A stretch of DNA of 23,335 bases from the NCBI GenBank assembly GCA_037138055.1, contig JBAXJB010000024.1, positions 1-23,335 on the forward strand, written 5' to 3'. The notes beneath the pieces are model-generated. The model saw nothing but the letters and a program-made list of their open reading frames with translations. It was not told where the DNA came from and made no database searches. This DNA comes from CAITNM01 sp037138055 (GTDB lineage: Bacteria > Pseudomonadota > Alphaproteobacteria > Paracaedibacterales > CAITNM01). Position numbers and translations under genes: made by a program. Shown here piece by piece: positions 6,807-14,781 of this stretch. Every line of letters starts with the position of its first letter. Position 1 is the stretch's first letter.

Positions 6807-7739
6807 GTGTGCTACATTATCGGTGGTCCAACAGCTAGTGGAAAGTCAAAATTAGCACTATGGCTTGCACATCATGTAGATGGTGAAATTATTAATGCCG
6901 ATAGTCTGCAGCTTTATAAAAGCATCCCCATTTTAACAGCTTCACCAGACAATGCAGAGCTTGCACAAACCAGACATCATTTGTTTGGAATTTATCATGA
7001 TGACCAAATATCGACCGTGCAAGACTGGACCCAGCTTGCTCAATCAACAATTGATAACGTTATTAAACGCCAAAAAACCCCAATTATTGTGGGGGGCACG
7101 GGTATGTATTTAAATGCTCTCATTCAGGGGCTTTCCCCCATGCCTAACATTTCTGATGAAATCAAAAAATCAGTGCGCGCATTACAAAGCAATTTGTCAA
7201 AAGAAGATTTCTACGAAGAAGTCATTAAGCACGACCCAATTATCAAAAACCATCTTCACCAAAATGATAGCCAGCGACTGGGGCGCGCTTTGGAGGTCAT
7301 GTTACAAACAGGACAATCAATCAAATCATTCCAAGGAAAATCACAACCACTTATTAAGCAAATTAAAAAATTTATTGTGGTAATGCCTGAAAAAGACAGG
7401 CTATACAACCTTATTAATGCTCGAGTCATTAGAATGCTAGACGAAGGAGTTGTGCAAGAAGTACAAGCATTAAAACAAAAAGTATCCCTTGATGCTCCTG
7501 TCTGCAAAGCAATCGGTGTTAGAGAAATTTGGCAATACTTAGCCAAAGAAATATCCAAGGAAGAAATGATTTCCTTGCTTCAACAAACAACTCGACAGTA
7601 TGCTAAACGCCAAATGACATGGTTTAAAAATCAAGTTAATGACGCAGTTGTTATCACAAATCCCTTTGATTCAAACCAAATTAATCAATTGGTACGAGGA
7701 AAATCAGCGGGATTTACCCTGGAGAAAACAGCCAGTTAA
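6807..7739 (+). CDS. miaA: tRNA dimethylallyltransferase
   Basis: MiaA transfers a dimethylallyl group to the N6 of A37 in tRNAs that read UNN codons, stabilising codon pairing. The 310-residue protein starts at GTG 6807, five bases after pyk. The P-loop GPTASGKS is at residues 7-14, followed by INADSLQLYK, the RHHLFG segment and IIVGGTGMYLNALIQGL, all typical of the family. The conserved core closes with RQYAKRQMTWFKNQ near residue 270. The last 30 or so residues (after about 277) are poorly conserved in general, and here their codons also encode the N-terminus of MutY in another frame (101 bases shared). AAAAGG lies upstream of the start but is about 13 bases away; coupling to pyk translation is likely. 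Confidence 0.95.
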   Translation: MCYIIGGPTASGKSKLALWLAHHVDGEIINADSLQLYKSIPILTASPDNAELAQTRHHLFGIYHDDQISTVQDWTQLAQSTIDNVIKRQKTPIIVGGTGMYLNALIQGLSPMPNISDEIKKSVRALQSNLSKEDFYEEVIKHDPIIKNHLHQNDSQRLGRALEVMLQTGQSIKSFQGKSQPLIKQIKKFIVVMPEKDRLYNLINARVIRMLDEGVVQEVQALKQKVSLDAPVCKAIGVREIWQYLAKEISKEEMISLLQQTTRQYAKRQMTWFKNQVNDAVVITNPFDSNQINQLVRGKSAGFTLEKTAS

Positions 7740-8661
7740 TCCCTACCACATCCTTGTTAGCGAAGTTATGTTGCAACAAACAACTGTGGCTACTGTAAAA
7801 GGATATTTTACTAAATTTCTAGAACGTTGGCCAGCAATTCAAGACTTGGCCGCCGCTTCGCAAGATGAGCTTATGCAATGTTGGCAAGGTTTGGGGTACT
7901 ATTCACGTGCACGTAATTTGCACAAAACCGCAAAAATTGTTGCCGATAAATATCATGGATATTTGCCAAATTCTTATCACGAATTAATGACACTGCCCGG
8001 ATTAGGGCCATACACTGCTGCAGCTATTGCTAGCATTGCTTTTGGTGAATCCATTATTGCTATTGATACCAACGTAAACCGCGTGCTTTGTCGTTTGTTC
8101 GCGGTATCTTCGTTTGGTAAAATTCAAAAAATACAAATTCAGGAAGTGGCTGATGCTTTAGCGCATACTGATCATTCTGGGGCGATAAGCCAAGCTTTAA
8201 TGGATATAGGCTCAACCATTTGCAAATCAAAAAACCCTCGATGTGCCGACTGCTTTTTAAAAAATAACTGTCTAGCTTTTTCCAAAGATTTGCAAAACAT
8301 ATTACCTTTGAAGCCTGTAAAACCACCCAGGCCAAAACGCTTTGGCCACAGTTTTATTATGCGTCATAAAAACCAAGTATGTATTGAAAAACGCCCCGAA
8401 AAAGGTTTGCTTGCTAGCATGTATCAATTTCCTTCTAGCGAATTTTCTAGTGAACAAACCGTTGTGCAATATCCGATAAAATCTGAATGGGTGCATATTG
8501 GAACGGTACGCCATATTTTTACTCATTTTGAGTTAGAGTTAACCTTGTGGGAAACGTTTGTAGCGAATACAAATAACGGGCAATGGACAGCGTTAAGCAA
8601 TTTAGGCAACTATGGTTTGCCGACTATGTTTAAAAAAGCGTTGGCTTATGTCAAAACCTGA
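7639..8661 (+). CDS. mutY: Adenine DNA glycosylase
   Basis: MutY removes adenine mispaired with 8-oxoguanine. The 340-residue protein has the full set of family marks: DLPWR at 25-29, SEVMLQQT with catalytic Glu42, the helix-hairpin-helix LPGLGPYTAAAI (119-130), catalytic Asp143 in IAIDTNVNRVL, and the four Fe-S cysteines at 195, 202, 205 and 211 (C-x6-C-x2-C-x5-C). The C-terminal part (about 225-340) is the NUDIX-like domain that reads 8-oxoG, including RHIFTHFELEL. The conserved DLPWR is encoded inside the overlap with miaA, so the overlap is real coding in two frames and not a mis-set start. It overlaps the convergent DUF167 gene by 16 bases. The start at ATG 7639 has no strong Shine-Dalgarno. 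Confidence 0.95.
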   Translation: MTQLLSQIPLIQTKLINWYEENQRDLPWRKQPVNPYHILVSEVMLQQTTVATVKGYFTKFLERWPAIQDLAAASQDELMQCWQGLGYYSRARNLHKTAKIVADKYHGYLPNSYHELMTLPGLGPYTAAAIASIAFGESIIAIDTNVNRVLCRLFAVSSFGKIQKIQIQEVADALAHTDHSGAISQALMDIGSTICKSKNPRCADCFLKNNCLAFSKDLQNILPLKPVKPPRPKRFGHSFIMRHKNQVCIEKRPEKGLLASMYQFPSSEFSSEQTVVQYPIKSEWVHIGTVRHIFTHFELELTLWETFVANTNNGQWTALSNLGNYGLPTMFKKALAYVKT

Positions 8662-8933
8662 ATACGTTTTTCTCGCATAGTATGGCCACTAATAATTTGA
8701 ATTTTTGATTTTGCCTTGTGTAGATATTCAGCTAACACCTCAATAACGGCAATGTTAGCTAGATTGTCTTCAGGTGGTGATGTTACATAAACTTTAAGCA
8801 TTTTGCGCCCCATGGTAGCATCCACCAAATCACCGATCCGGTTCTTAGAAGCCTTGGGGGTAACCTTTACCCAAAATGAAAACCCTGTCTCATTTTTTTG
8901 TGCAAATGGTGGCATGTCATCAAATAATAACAT
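8646..8933 (-). CDS. DUF167 (YggU-type) family protein
   Basis: This 95-residue protein has the DUF167 pattern: FWVKVTPKASKNRI, then LKVYVTSPPEDNLANIAVIEVLAEYL, then ISGHTMREKRIQV. Function of the family is not established; structures show a small alpha/beta fold. The ATG abuts the stop of cutA (TAGATG), so it is the last gene of the minus-strand run fabD-cutA-DUF167. Its 3' end overlaps mutY by 16 bases, tail to tail. An internal Met (residue 7) could also serve as start. Confidence 0.88.
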   Translation of the reverse strand: MLLFDDMPPFAQKNETGFSFWVKVTPKASKNRIGDLVDATMGRKMLKVYVTSPPEDNLANIAVIEVLAEYLHKAKSKIQIISGHTMREKRIQVLT

Positions 8934-9242
8934 CTAACTGCCCGTTTGTTCGTGTACCCAATGCACAAATGGCAGATGCGCCTGGTCAATCTTCATGGTT
9001 ATAATTGCCGGGCACTCATAAGGGTGAAGCTCAACCAATCGGTTATAGACAGCGTCTTGACGATCAATACCTGTTTTTAAATACACACCAATCTCAGCAG
9101 ACTTCACCAACTTTCCATTGAAAGTATACATTGAATGAATCGGCCACATATTTGCACACGCAACCAAGCGTTCGGTCAAAAGAATTTGCGCAATATTCTC
9201 AGCTTGCTCAAGGTTTTCAGTTGTTGTGTATATAATAATCAC
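8934..9242 (-). CDS. cutA: CutA family protein
   Basis: CutA1 proteins are small trimers related in fold to PII; the old name refers to divalent-cation tolerance, and the real role is uncertain. Family marks are VIIIYTTTENLEQAENIA, LLTERLVACANMWP, SMYTFNGKLVKSAEIGVYLKT and LHPYECPAIITM. The start is uncertain. GTG 9242 directly follows the fabD stop (TAATGTG), gives 102 residues and aligns with the usual family N-terminus. ATG 9278 would add 12 residues and overlap fabD by 35 bases, with AAGG touching the start codon. Translational coupling to fabD is likely either way. The gene abuts DUF167. Confidence 0.9.
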   Translation of the reverse strand: MIIIYTTTENLEQAENIAQILLTERLVACANMWPIHSMYTFNGKLVKSAEIGVYLKTGIDRQDAVYNRLVELHPYECPAIITMKIDQAHLPFVHWVHEQTGS

Positions 9243-9243
9243 A

Positions 9244-10242
9244 TTACATCCATAAAGCTGTAACAGATTGTAATTCATCCTTGTTGCCGAAATTATAAAC
9301 ATTAGCTTCTGGCGCAATACGTTTAATTAAACCAGAAAGCACTTTGCCCGTACCTATTTCAACGAAGGTATTAATGCCGCGTTTGTGCATGTTGCTAATC
9401 GATTCCGTCCACCGCACTCTTCCAGTAATCTGTGCAACCAAAAGCGGTGCGATTTCTGCAGGGTGATCTACAGTCATAGCTGTCACGTTTGCATACACGT
9501 TAACCTTCGGTTGACTCGTATTAACAGTACTTAAAGCTTTCTCCATTACAAGTGCTGCTGGCTCCATAAGTGAGCTATGAAACGGGGCACTCACGGGCAG
9601 TAGAAGAGCTCGCTTTGCGCCCTTTTCTTTTGCTTGTTCAATAATCCAAGCAATTGCTTCGGTATGACCGCTCACCACTATTTGCCCTGGGGAATTATCA
9701 TTAGCAATCTGTGCAACCCAATTTTTATTTGGAACATTACGTAAAAGCTCTTCTACCTGAGCCATTTCAAGTCCAAGATTTGGAACATTACGTAAAAGCT
9801 CTTCTACCTGAGCCATTTCAAGTCCAAGAATTGCCGCCATGGCCCCTTGCCCAACTGGCACAGCTTTTTGCATAGCATTGCCGCGTAGTCTTACAAGAAC
9901 AGCTGCATTCTCTACTGAAAAAGCACCCGCTGCAGTTAATGCTGAATATTCGCCCAAAGAGTGTCCAGCCACAGCACTTGCAAGATTTTGAATCGGTTTC
10001 CCAAGTTCTGTTTCTAACACCTTTTGCGCCATCATGCTTGCTGCAAGTAACGCCGGCTGTGTGTTTTCTGTGAATGTTAATTCATCAGTCGGTCCTTCAA
10101 ACATTATCGTTTTCAAGTCCTGCTTTAGCACATCACAAACGGCATCAAGCACATTTTTAGCAACGGCAAAATTATCATATAAATCCTTCGCCATTCCAAT
10201 AATTTGGGAACCTTGCCCCGGATATACAAATGCAATAGTCAT
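9244..10242 (-). CDS. fabD: Malonyl-CoA:ACP transacylase with internal 17-residue duplication
   Basis: FabD loads malonyl groups onto acyl carrier protein for fatty acid synthesis. Catalytic Ser95 lies in AGHSLGEYS and catalytic His222 in APFHSSLMEP; Arg120 and the ANDNSPGQIVVSG segment are also present. At 332 residues it is longer than usual (about 310-315) because LGLEMAQVEELLRNVPN occurs twice in tandem (139-155 and 156-172). The segment belongs to the small ferredoxin-like subdomain, away from the Ser-His pair in sequence. The ATG at 10242 has no strong Shine-Dalgarno. It is first of the run fabD-cutA-DUF167. No other fab genes are visible here. Confidence 0.95.
   Translation of the reverse strand: MTIAFVYPGQGSQIIGMAKDLYDNFAVAKNVLDAVCDVLKQDLKTIMFEGPTDELTFTENTQPALLAASMMAQKVLETELGKPIQNLASAVAGHSLGEYSALTAAGAFSVENAAVLVRLRGNAMQKAVPVGQGAMAAILGLEMAQVEELLRNVPNLGLEMAQVEELLRNVPNKNWVAQIANDNSPGQIVVSGHTEAIAWIIEQAKEKGAKRALLLPVSAPFHSSLMEPAALVMEKALSTVNTSQPKVNVYANVTAMTVDHPAEIAPLLVAQITGRVRWTESISNMHKRGINTFVEIGTGKVLSGLIKRIAPEANVYNFGNKDELQSVTALWM
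9727..9828. repeat. Perfect 51-bp tandem duplication inside fabD
   Basis: Bases 9727-9777 are repeated exactly at 9778-9828. Fifty-one is a multiple of three, so the fabD frame is kept. The lack of any difference points to a recent event or to an assembly artefact. Confidence 0.95.
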
Positions 10243-10440
10243 AATTATTTCTGTTAGTAATGCCTGAGATGAAGCTTAGCATAAACTTTTTTTGGCTGCA
10301 TATGCCATATATTCTCTTAAAACTTGTGCGCTTGCTCTTTTAAATTCTCACATTCTAAACGCGGGCAATATGTAATATTTTCTGTGAATTTGACACATTT
10401 AAAGCTATGTTTAACTGCAAATGTCATTGAAAGTTGCTCT

Positions 10441-11601
10441 ATGAATTATAAAATTACGAATAAAATCTTCGTGCACTTTATTGTTTGCTGTCTATTTTTA
10501 AGATGTTTCACTATTTTATATGCGAACGACACCAAGGTTACAGTTGCTTCAGGTGGTATTGTAATTGAAAATAAAGAGCCAGATATTGAAATGGCCTCAG
10601 AAAAACTTGAAATTTCTATTAAGAAAATTAAAGTTACCTATGATTTTTTTAATCATGGCCCAACAAAAAAGATTACTATAGGTTTTCCTTTGCCTAACTC
10701 ACCTTACGATATGAATGATCCGTATCCTTATGCTTCTTGGGATGAAGCACAAATCGCTTTAAGAACACTGTATGGCGATGATTATAAAGCTTCCGTAAGT
10801 TTGGCAGAACAGATGAAACATGCTGAAATTATTGATTTTACAGTTTTTATTAATGATAAAATGGTTGAATTCGAGCGTCATTTTCGCGCTTACTGTCCAA
10901 ACGGAAAAGACATAACAGATACTTTAAGAAAACATCGCATCCCCATTTCTTCAGCATACTTAAGGGGATTTGTTGAACCTGCTCCAATGGATCTGCTTCC
11001 TGGTCTTAAAGAAACTCTTAAAGAGTTGGGCCTATTGGATGCAAAAGAGCGTCCTAATTGGTACTTAAAAACAACCTATGTATGGCAACAAGAATTTTTA
11101 GCTAATAAAGCTACACACGTTGAGCATTCATACACTCCCTCGTATGGTTTGTATTGGATAGATGTTGAAGCATTTAATGATCGAAAAAATGTAAAAAATC
11201 ATCGAGATAACTCAATCAACTTAGATGAATGTACGTTTGATTCTCAGTATCTTGAAGAATTTATAGAACAATGGCGACACGATTCAAAGAAGAAAAAATC
11301 TAAGTGTAAGCAGCTCTATGAGGTGCGGTATGTTTTAAAAACAGGCGCTAATTGGCGCGATCCAATTGGGAAATTTCATTTGGAAATTCATCCTACTCAC
11401 TCAAATGATTTAATAATTTTGGATGGTAAATACCCTATGAAACGTCAAAGAAATGGCGTTTACGTGATTAATCTTGAGAATTTTAAGCCAACAGAAGACT
11501 TACGAATATGGATTCTTCCGTTTAATGATTTGGAAAATTCAGAACAGCCTACTTTTTCTATACAGAATGTATGGAAAAAGATAAAAAACTTATGGAGATA
11601 A
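10441..11601 (+). CDS. Secreted DUF4424 family protein
   Basis: This 386-residue protein starts at ATG 10441, which gives a clean signal peptide (MNYKITNKIFVHFIVCCLFL, cut after LYA near residue 28); GAAAG is 7 bases upstream. Earlier in-frame starts would put 39 extra residues before it and are unlikely. The mature protein begins NDTKVTVASGGIVIE and continues with MASEKLEISIKKIKVTYDF, IGFPLPNSPYD, TTYVWQQEFLANKATHVEHSYTPSYG and YVLKTGANWRDPIGKFHL, which I recognise as the DUF4424 pattern of proteobacterial periplasmic proteins. Biochemical role is unknown. The gene stands alone, divergent from fabD across about 200 bases and convergent with tpiA. A perfect TTGACA at 10390-10395 has only a weak -10 (TAACTG) downstream. 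Confidence 0.85.
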   Translation: MNYKITNKIFVHFIVCCLFLRCFTILYANDTKVTVASGGIVIENKEPDIEMASEKLEISIKKIKVTYDFFNHGPTKKITIGFPLPNSPYDMNDPYPYASWDEAQIALRTLYGDDYKASVSLAEQMKHAEIIDFTVFINDKMVEFERHFRAYCPNGKDITDTLRKHRIPISSAYLRGFVEPAPMDLLPGLKETLKELGLLDAKERPNWYLKTTYVWQQEFLANKATHVEHSYTPSYGLYWIDVEAFNDRKNVKNHRDNSINLDECTFDSQYLEEFIEQWRHDSKKKKSKCKQLYEVRYVLKTGANWRDPIGKFHLEIHPTHSNDLIILDGKYPMKRQRNGVYVINLENFKPTEDLRIWILPFNDLENSEQPTFSIQNVWKKIKNLWR

Positions 11602-11656
11602 TTATCCTAAAGGCTAATCTTCGCTTGAACCGGATAATCTACGTGCAAGAAAAGAA

Positions 11657-12334
11657 TTACTTAGCAAAAGCTGAGTAAATCTTGGTGATATTTGCCATAT
11701 CCAAACTAGCACCACCAACCAAAGCACCGTCAACGTTTGGTATAGCAAAGATCGTTGCTGCATTATCACCATTAACCGAGCCACCATACAACAATGTGGT
11801 GTTTGGTAATTTTTCTCTTAACATCAAATGAACCTCTGAAATTTCATCTGTTGTTGGTGTTTTGCCTGTGCCAATTGCCCATACAGGCTCATAGGCTATC
11901 CAAAAGCCTGATTTACTTGGTAAACACTCATCTAACTGCCGTTCAAGCACTTCAGTGGTTTGATTCGCCTCGTATTGCTCTAGGGTTTCACCTATACAAA
12001 TAATCGGCGTAATATTTTCCCCCAAGCACGTCTCAGCTTTTGCACGCACATCACTATTTGTTTCATGAAAGTACTGGCGTCTTTCAGAATGCCCCACTAA
12101 ACAATATTTTACGCCAAATTCAACGAGCATTGACGCACTGATTTCGCCTGTATAAGCACCTTTAAGTTGCTGATGAATATTTTGTGCGCTCAAAATTAGA
12201 CCAGATGGTTCTCCTAAATAAACAGATGGAAGACAAACAATAAGTTTTTTGTAGTTTTTAAAGGATTTTTTGTATTCATTCAGAAGGTTTTTTGAACCAT
12301 TCATCTTCCAATTTGCCACAACCCATTTTTGCAT
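11657..12334 (-). CDS. tpiA: Triosephosphate isomerase
   Basis: TpiA interconverts dihydroxyacetone phosphate and glyceraldehyde 3-phosphate. Catalytic residues are visible: Asn8 and Lys10 in ANWKMNG, His82 in VGHSERR and Glu149 in YEPVWAIGTGK, plus the phosphate-binding YGGSVNGDN and VDGALVGGASL. At 225 residues it is slightly shorter than most (about 250). The start is ATG 12334, because AAGGAG (12346-12341) is 6 bases upstream; the GTG at 12337 would leave only 3. It is divergent from the PpiD-type gene, an arrangement common in Alphaproteobacteria. Confidence 0.97.
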   Translation of the reverse strand: MQKWVVANWKMNGSKNLLNEYKKSFKNYKKLIVCLPSVYLGEPSGLILSAQNIHQQLKGAYTGEISASMLVEFGVKYCLVGHSERRQYFHETNSDVRAKAETCLGENITPIICIGETLEQYEANQTTEVLERQLDECLPSKSGFWIAYEPVWAIGTGKTPTTDEISEVHLMLREKLPNTTLLYGGSVNGDNAATIFAIPNVDGALVGGASLDMANITKIYSAFAK

Positions 12335-12419
12335 CACATTCTCCTTAATGCTTAATCTTGCCGAACTCGCTGTTTTTCAGTAGTGTTAGTAAGTTGAAAT
12401 CTATAAATGTTATGTGTAT

Positions 12420-14315
12420 ATGCTACAAGTATTTCGTGATCATGCCCACAAATGGTTTGTTAAAATATTGCTTTGGCTCATTGTTCTGAGTTTTGGATTG
12501 TGGGGCATCGGCGATATTATCTACAAATTTTTTGCTCACCGCCCTGTTGTAACCGTTGGAAAACATGACATTAGCCGAGAAGAGCTTTCCCATCATCTTC
12601 AAAAAGAAAGCGCTCGTATTAATGAAATGACAAAAGGACAAGTTACTGCACAGCAATTGAAAGAGATTGGCATGCATACTTCTGTAATAAACAGACTTGT
12701 TAGTCAATTAGTGCTTAGCGATGAACTTGACCGCATGAACTTGGGCGCTTCTGATGAAATTTTAAAAGAACAAATTCAAAAAATGCCCGCTTTTCAAACC
12801 GACGGCAGATTCGACGCAAATAAGTTCTTAAGTGTATTACAGCAACAAGGAATGAATGAGCGCGCGTTTCTAAAAGAGGCGCGTTTAAGCATGCAACGTC
12901 AGCAATTACTTGCAAGTATAACCATTGGGGTCAATTTACCTGAGTCTTATAAAAATAATTTGGTTGATGCCCTTACTCGCGAAAAAGTTTTTGCTTTTGT
13001 AGAAATTGACGCATCTAAAATTAAACTTGATCACTCTGCCACCCACGAGCAACTTGAGAGTTTTTACGAACAATACAAAGATAAATATACTATTCCAGAA
13101 TTGCGTAGCATTACAGCCCTTGTGCTAGATACTAAAGTGCTCCGCCACATTCTTGGCATTACTGATGAACAAATTCGTCAGTCTTACAATGCACAAAAAG
13201 AAAATTTAAAATTCCCCGAAAGACGTAACATTGCTCGGTTAACCTATGCACAAGAAGACAATGCTCAAAAAGCTTTAGCATTGGCTAAAAAAGGCATGTC
13301 GTTTGCTAAAATTTTAAAAGAAATACCTGAAGGAGAGCTTGAAGAGCCAGGCCTAGTTGTAAAAGAACAAATTCCTGAATTTGCAGCAAAAGAAATTTTT
13401 GCACTTAAATCCGGCGATTGCACGAAAATTATTCCAACCGGGTTTGGGTTCCATATTTTCCAAGTAACAAAAATTGAACATCCACGCACTGCAACATTTG
13501 AAGAAGCTAAAAATGAAATAGAATCCATGCTTATTCAAGAACAGAAATCAGGAAAACTTGATGAGATTCGTAGTCAAATTGACGATGCTATCGCTTCAGG
13601 ACAAACATTGGCTGATGTTGCGGCAAAAATGAAACTAGCTGTACACACTTTCGAAAATATCAATGCAAAAGGTCAAAATCATGAGGGCAAGCCAGTGTTT
13701 GCCAAGCCAACGGCTATGCACGCATCAATGCTAGAAAAAGCATTTACAGTTGAGCAAGGTCTAGATAGTGGTTTTGTTGATGTGCCAAGAGAAGGCGCCT
13801 TTGTTTTAAGTGTAACAAAAGTAAGCCCAGCACATGCACCAGCTTTTGCAGACATTGCACATAAAGTACAGCACGACTGGGAAGCTGAGCAAAGACTTGA
13901 AGCAGCATCTAAGCTTGCTTCATCTATTGCATCAGAAGCGAAGTCATTCACACTTTTGAATGCTTTGGTTAAAAAACACAACTTAATCTTGTCTGCAAAC
14001 CATACTCTTTCAAGAATTGAACTAAGCAAGCAAGGAAGAAAATCCGCAGATCTTCTTCCTGTTTCACTAGCTCAAAAAGCCTTTATGTTGGCTCCTGAAG
14101 CTGCTATTGCTGGGCGTAATGACAAAGGTGGATTCACCGTTGTGATGCTACAAAAATCTGGTGGCTCAAAAGTAACAAAGGAAGATAAACAAAAGTTTTC
14201 AGTTAATCTAGATAACATGATTCAAGCTGATATTTCTTCAGCAACTGTTAATGCATTAAAAGAACTGCATAGGATTGAAATCAATCAAGAAATGCTTGCT
14301 CAAATGATGGATTAG
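12420..14315 (+). CDS. PpiD/SurA-type periplasmic folding factor, membrane-anchored
   Basis: This protein of about 631 residues has one N-terminal membrane anchor (WFVKILLWLIVLSFGLWGIG, about 14-33) and a large periplasmic part: a SurA-N-like helical chaperone region (about 45-215), a PPIC parvulin-like domain (about 240-370, ending GFGFHIFQVTKIEHP) and a C-terminal helical region. It resembles alphaproteobacterial PpiD-like peptidyl-prolyl isomerases that help fold exported proteins; whether isomerase activity is retained cannot be judged here. ATG 12420 is preferred over GTG 12414, since homologues usually begin MLQ/MLT before the anchor; no clear Shine-Dalgarno supports either. It heads the run ppiD-bcp-fumC-grpB, with 1 base to the next gene. 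Confidence 0.88.
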   Translation: MLQVFRDHAHKWFVKILLWLIVLSFGLWGIGDIIYKFFAHRPVVTVGKHDISREELSHHLQKESARINEMTKGQVTAQQLKEIGMHTSVINRLVSQLVLSDELDRMNLGASDEILKEQIQKMPAFQTDGRFDANKFLSVLQQQGMNERAFLKEARLSMQRQQLLASITIGVNLPESYKNNLVDALTREKVFAFVEIDASKIKLDHSATHEQLESFYEQYKDKYTIPELRSITALVLDTKVLRHILGITDEQIRQSYNAQKENLKFPERRNIARLTYAQEDNAQKALALAKKGMSFAKILKEIPEGELEEPGLVVKEQIPEFAAKEIFALKSGDCTKIIPTGFGFHIFQVTKIEHPRTATFEEAKNEIESMLIQEQKSGKLDEIRSQIDDAIASGQTLADVAAKMKLAVHTFENINAKGQNHEGKPVFAKPTAMHASMLEKAFTVEQGLDSGFVDVPREGAFVLSVTKVSPAHAPAFADIAHKVQHDWEAEQRLEAASKLASSIASEAKSFTLLNALVKKHNLILSANHTLSRIELSKQGRKSADLLPVSLAQKAFMLAPEAAIAGRNDKGGFTVVMLQKSGGSKVTKEDKQKFSVNLDNMIQADISSATVNALKELHRIEINQEMLAQMMD

Positions 14316-14316
14316 C

Positions 14317-14781
14317 ATGTTGAAAATTGGTGATTCACTCCCCGCTTTTGCTGTTCCTAATCAGCATGATGTGATTGTTTCATCGGATCAATTAAAAGGT
14401 CACTGGGTGGTATTATACTTTTATCCAAAAGATAATACCCCTGGTTGCACCCAAGAATCTTGTGATTTTCGCGATTCTAACGACCGCTTAAAAAAACTAG
14501 GCTGCACAGTATTTGGAATTTCCAAAGACTCTTCTAAAAGCCATACTAATTTTATTTCAAAATACAATTTTCCATTTGATCTTTTAAGCGATGCTGATGG
14601 AAAGCTCTGTGACGCTTTTGGGGTGTGGGTTAAAAAAAGCATGTATGGCAAAAAATATTTTGGCATTGAACGCTCAACTTTTTTAATTAATCCAACAGGT
14701 GAAGTTGTTCACATATGGCGTAAGGTTAGTGTTAAAGGTCATGTAGATGACGTCATCAAAGTGCTAGAAACTAAACTATGA
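14317..14781 (+). CDS. bcp: Thioredoxin-dependent peroxiredoxin, Bcp/PrxQ type
   Basis: This protein reduces peroxides using thioredoxin. In the 154-residue chain the peroxidatic Cys44 lies in PKDNTPGCTQESC, and Cys49, five residues on, is the resolving cysteine of the Bcp type. LYFYPKD, GISKDSSKSH and the ERSTFLINPTGEV segment fit the family. The ATG is one base after the PpiD stop, and its last codons overlap fumC by four bases (ATGA), so it is translated as part of this operon. Confidence 0.95.
   Translation: MLKIGDSLPAFAVPNQHDVIVSSDQLKGHWVVLYFYPKDNTPGCTQESCDFRDSNDRLKKLGCTVFGISKDSSKSHTNFISKYNFPFDLLSDADGKLCDAFGVWVKKSMYGKKYFGIERSTFLINPTGEVVHIWRKVSVKGHVDDVIKVLETKL

Noticed and set aside
10390..10395. 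TTGACA as -35 box for the DUF4424 gene
   Set aside because: The hexamer is perfect, but no acceptable -10 box lies 15-19 bases downstream.
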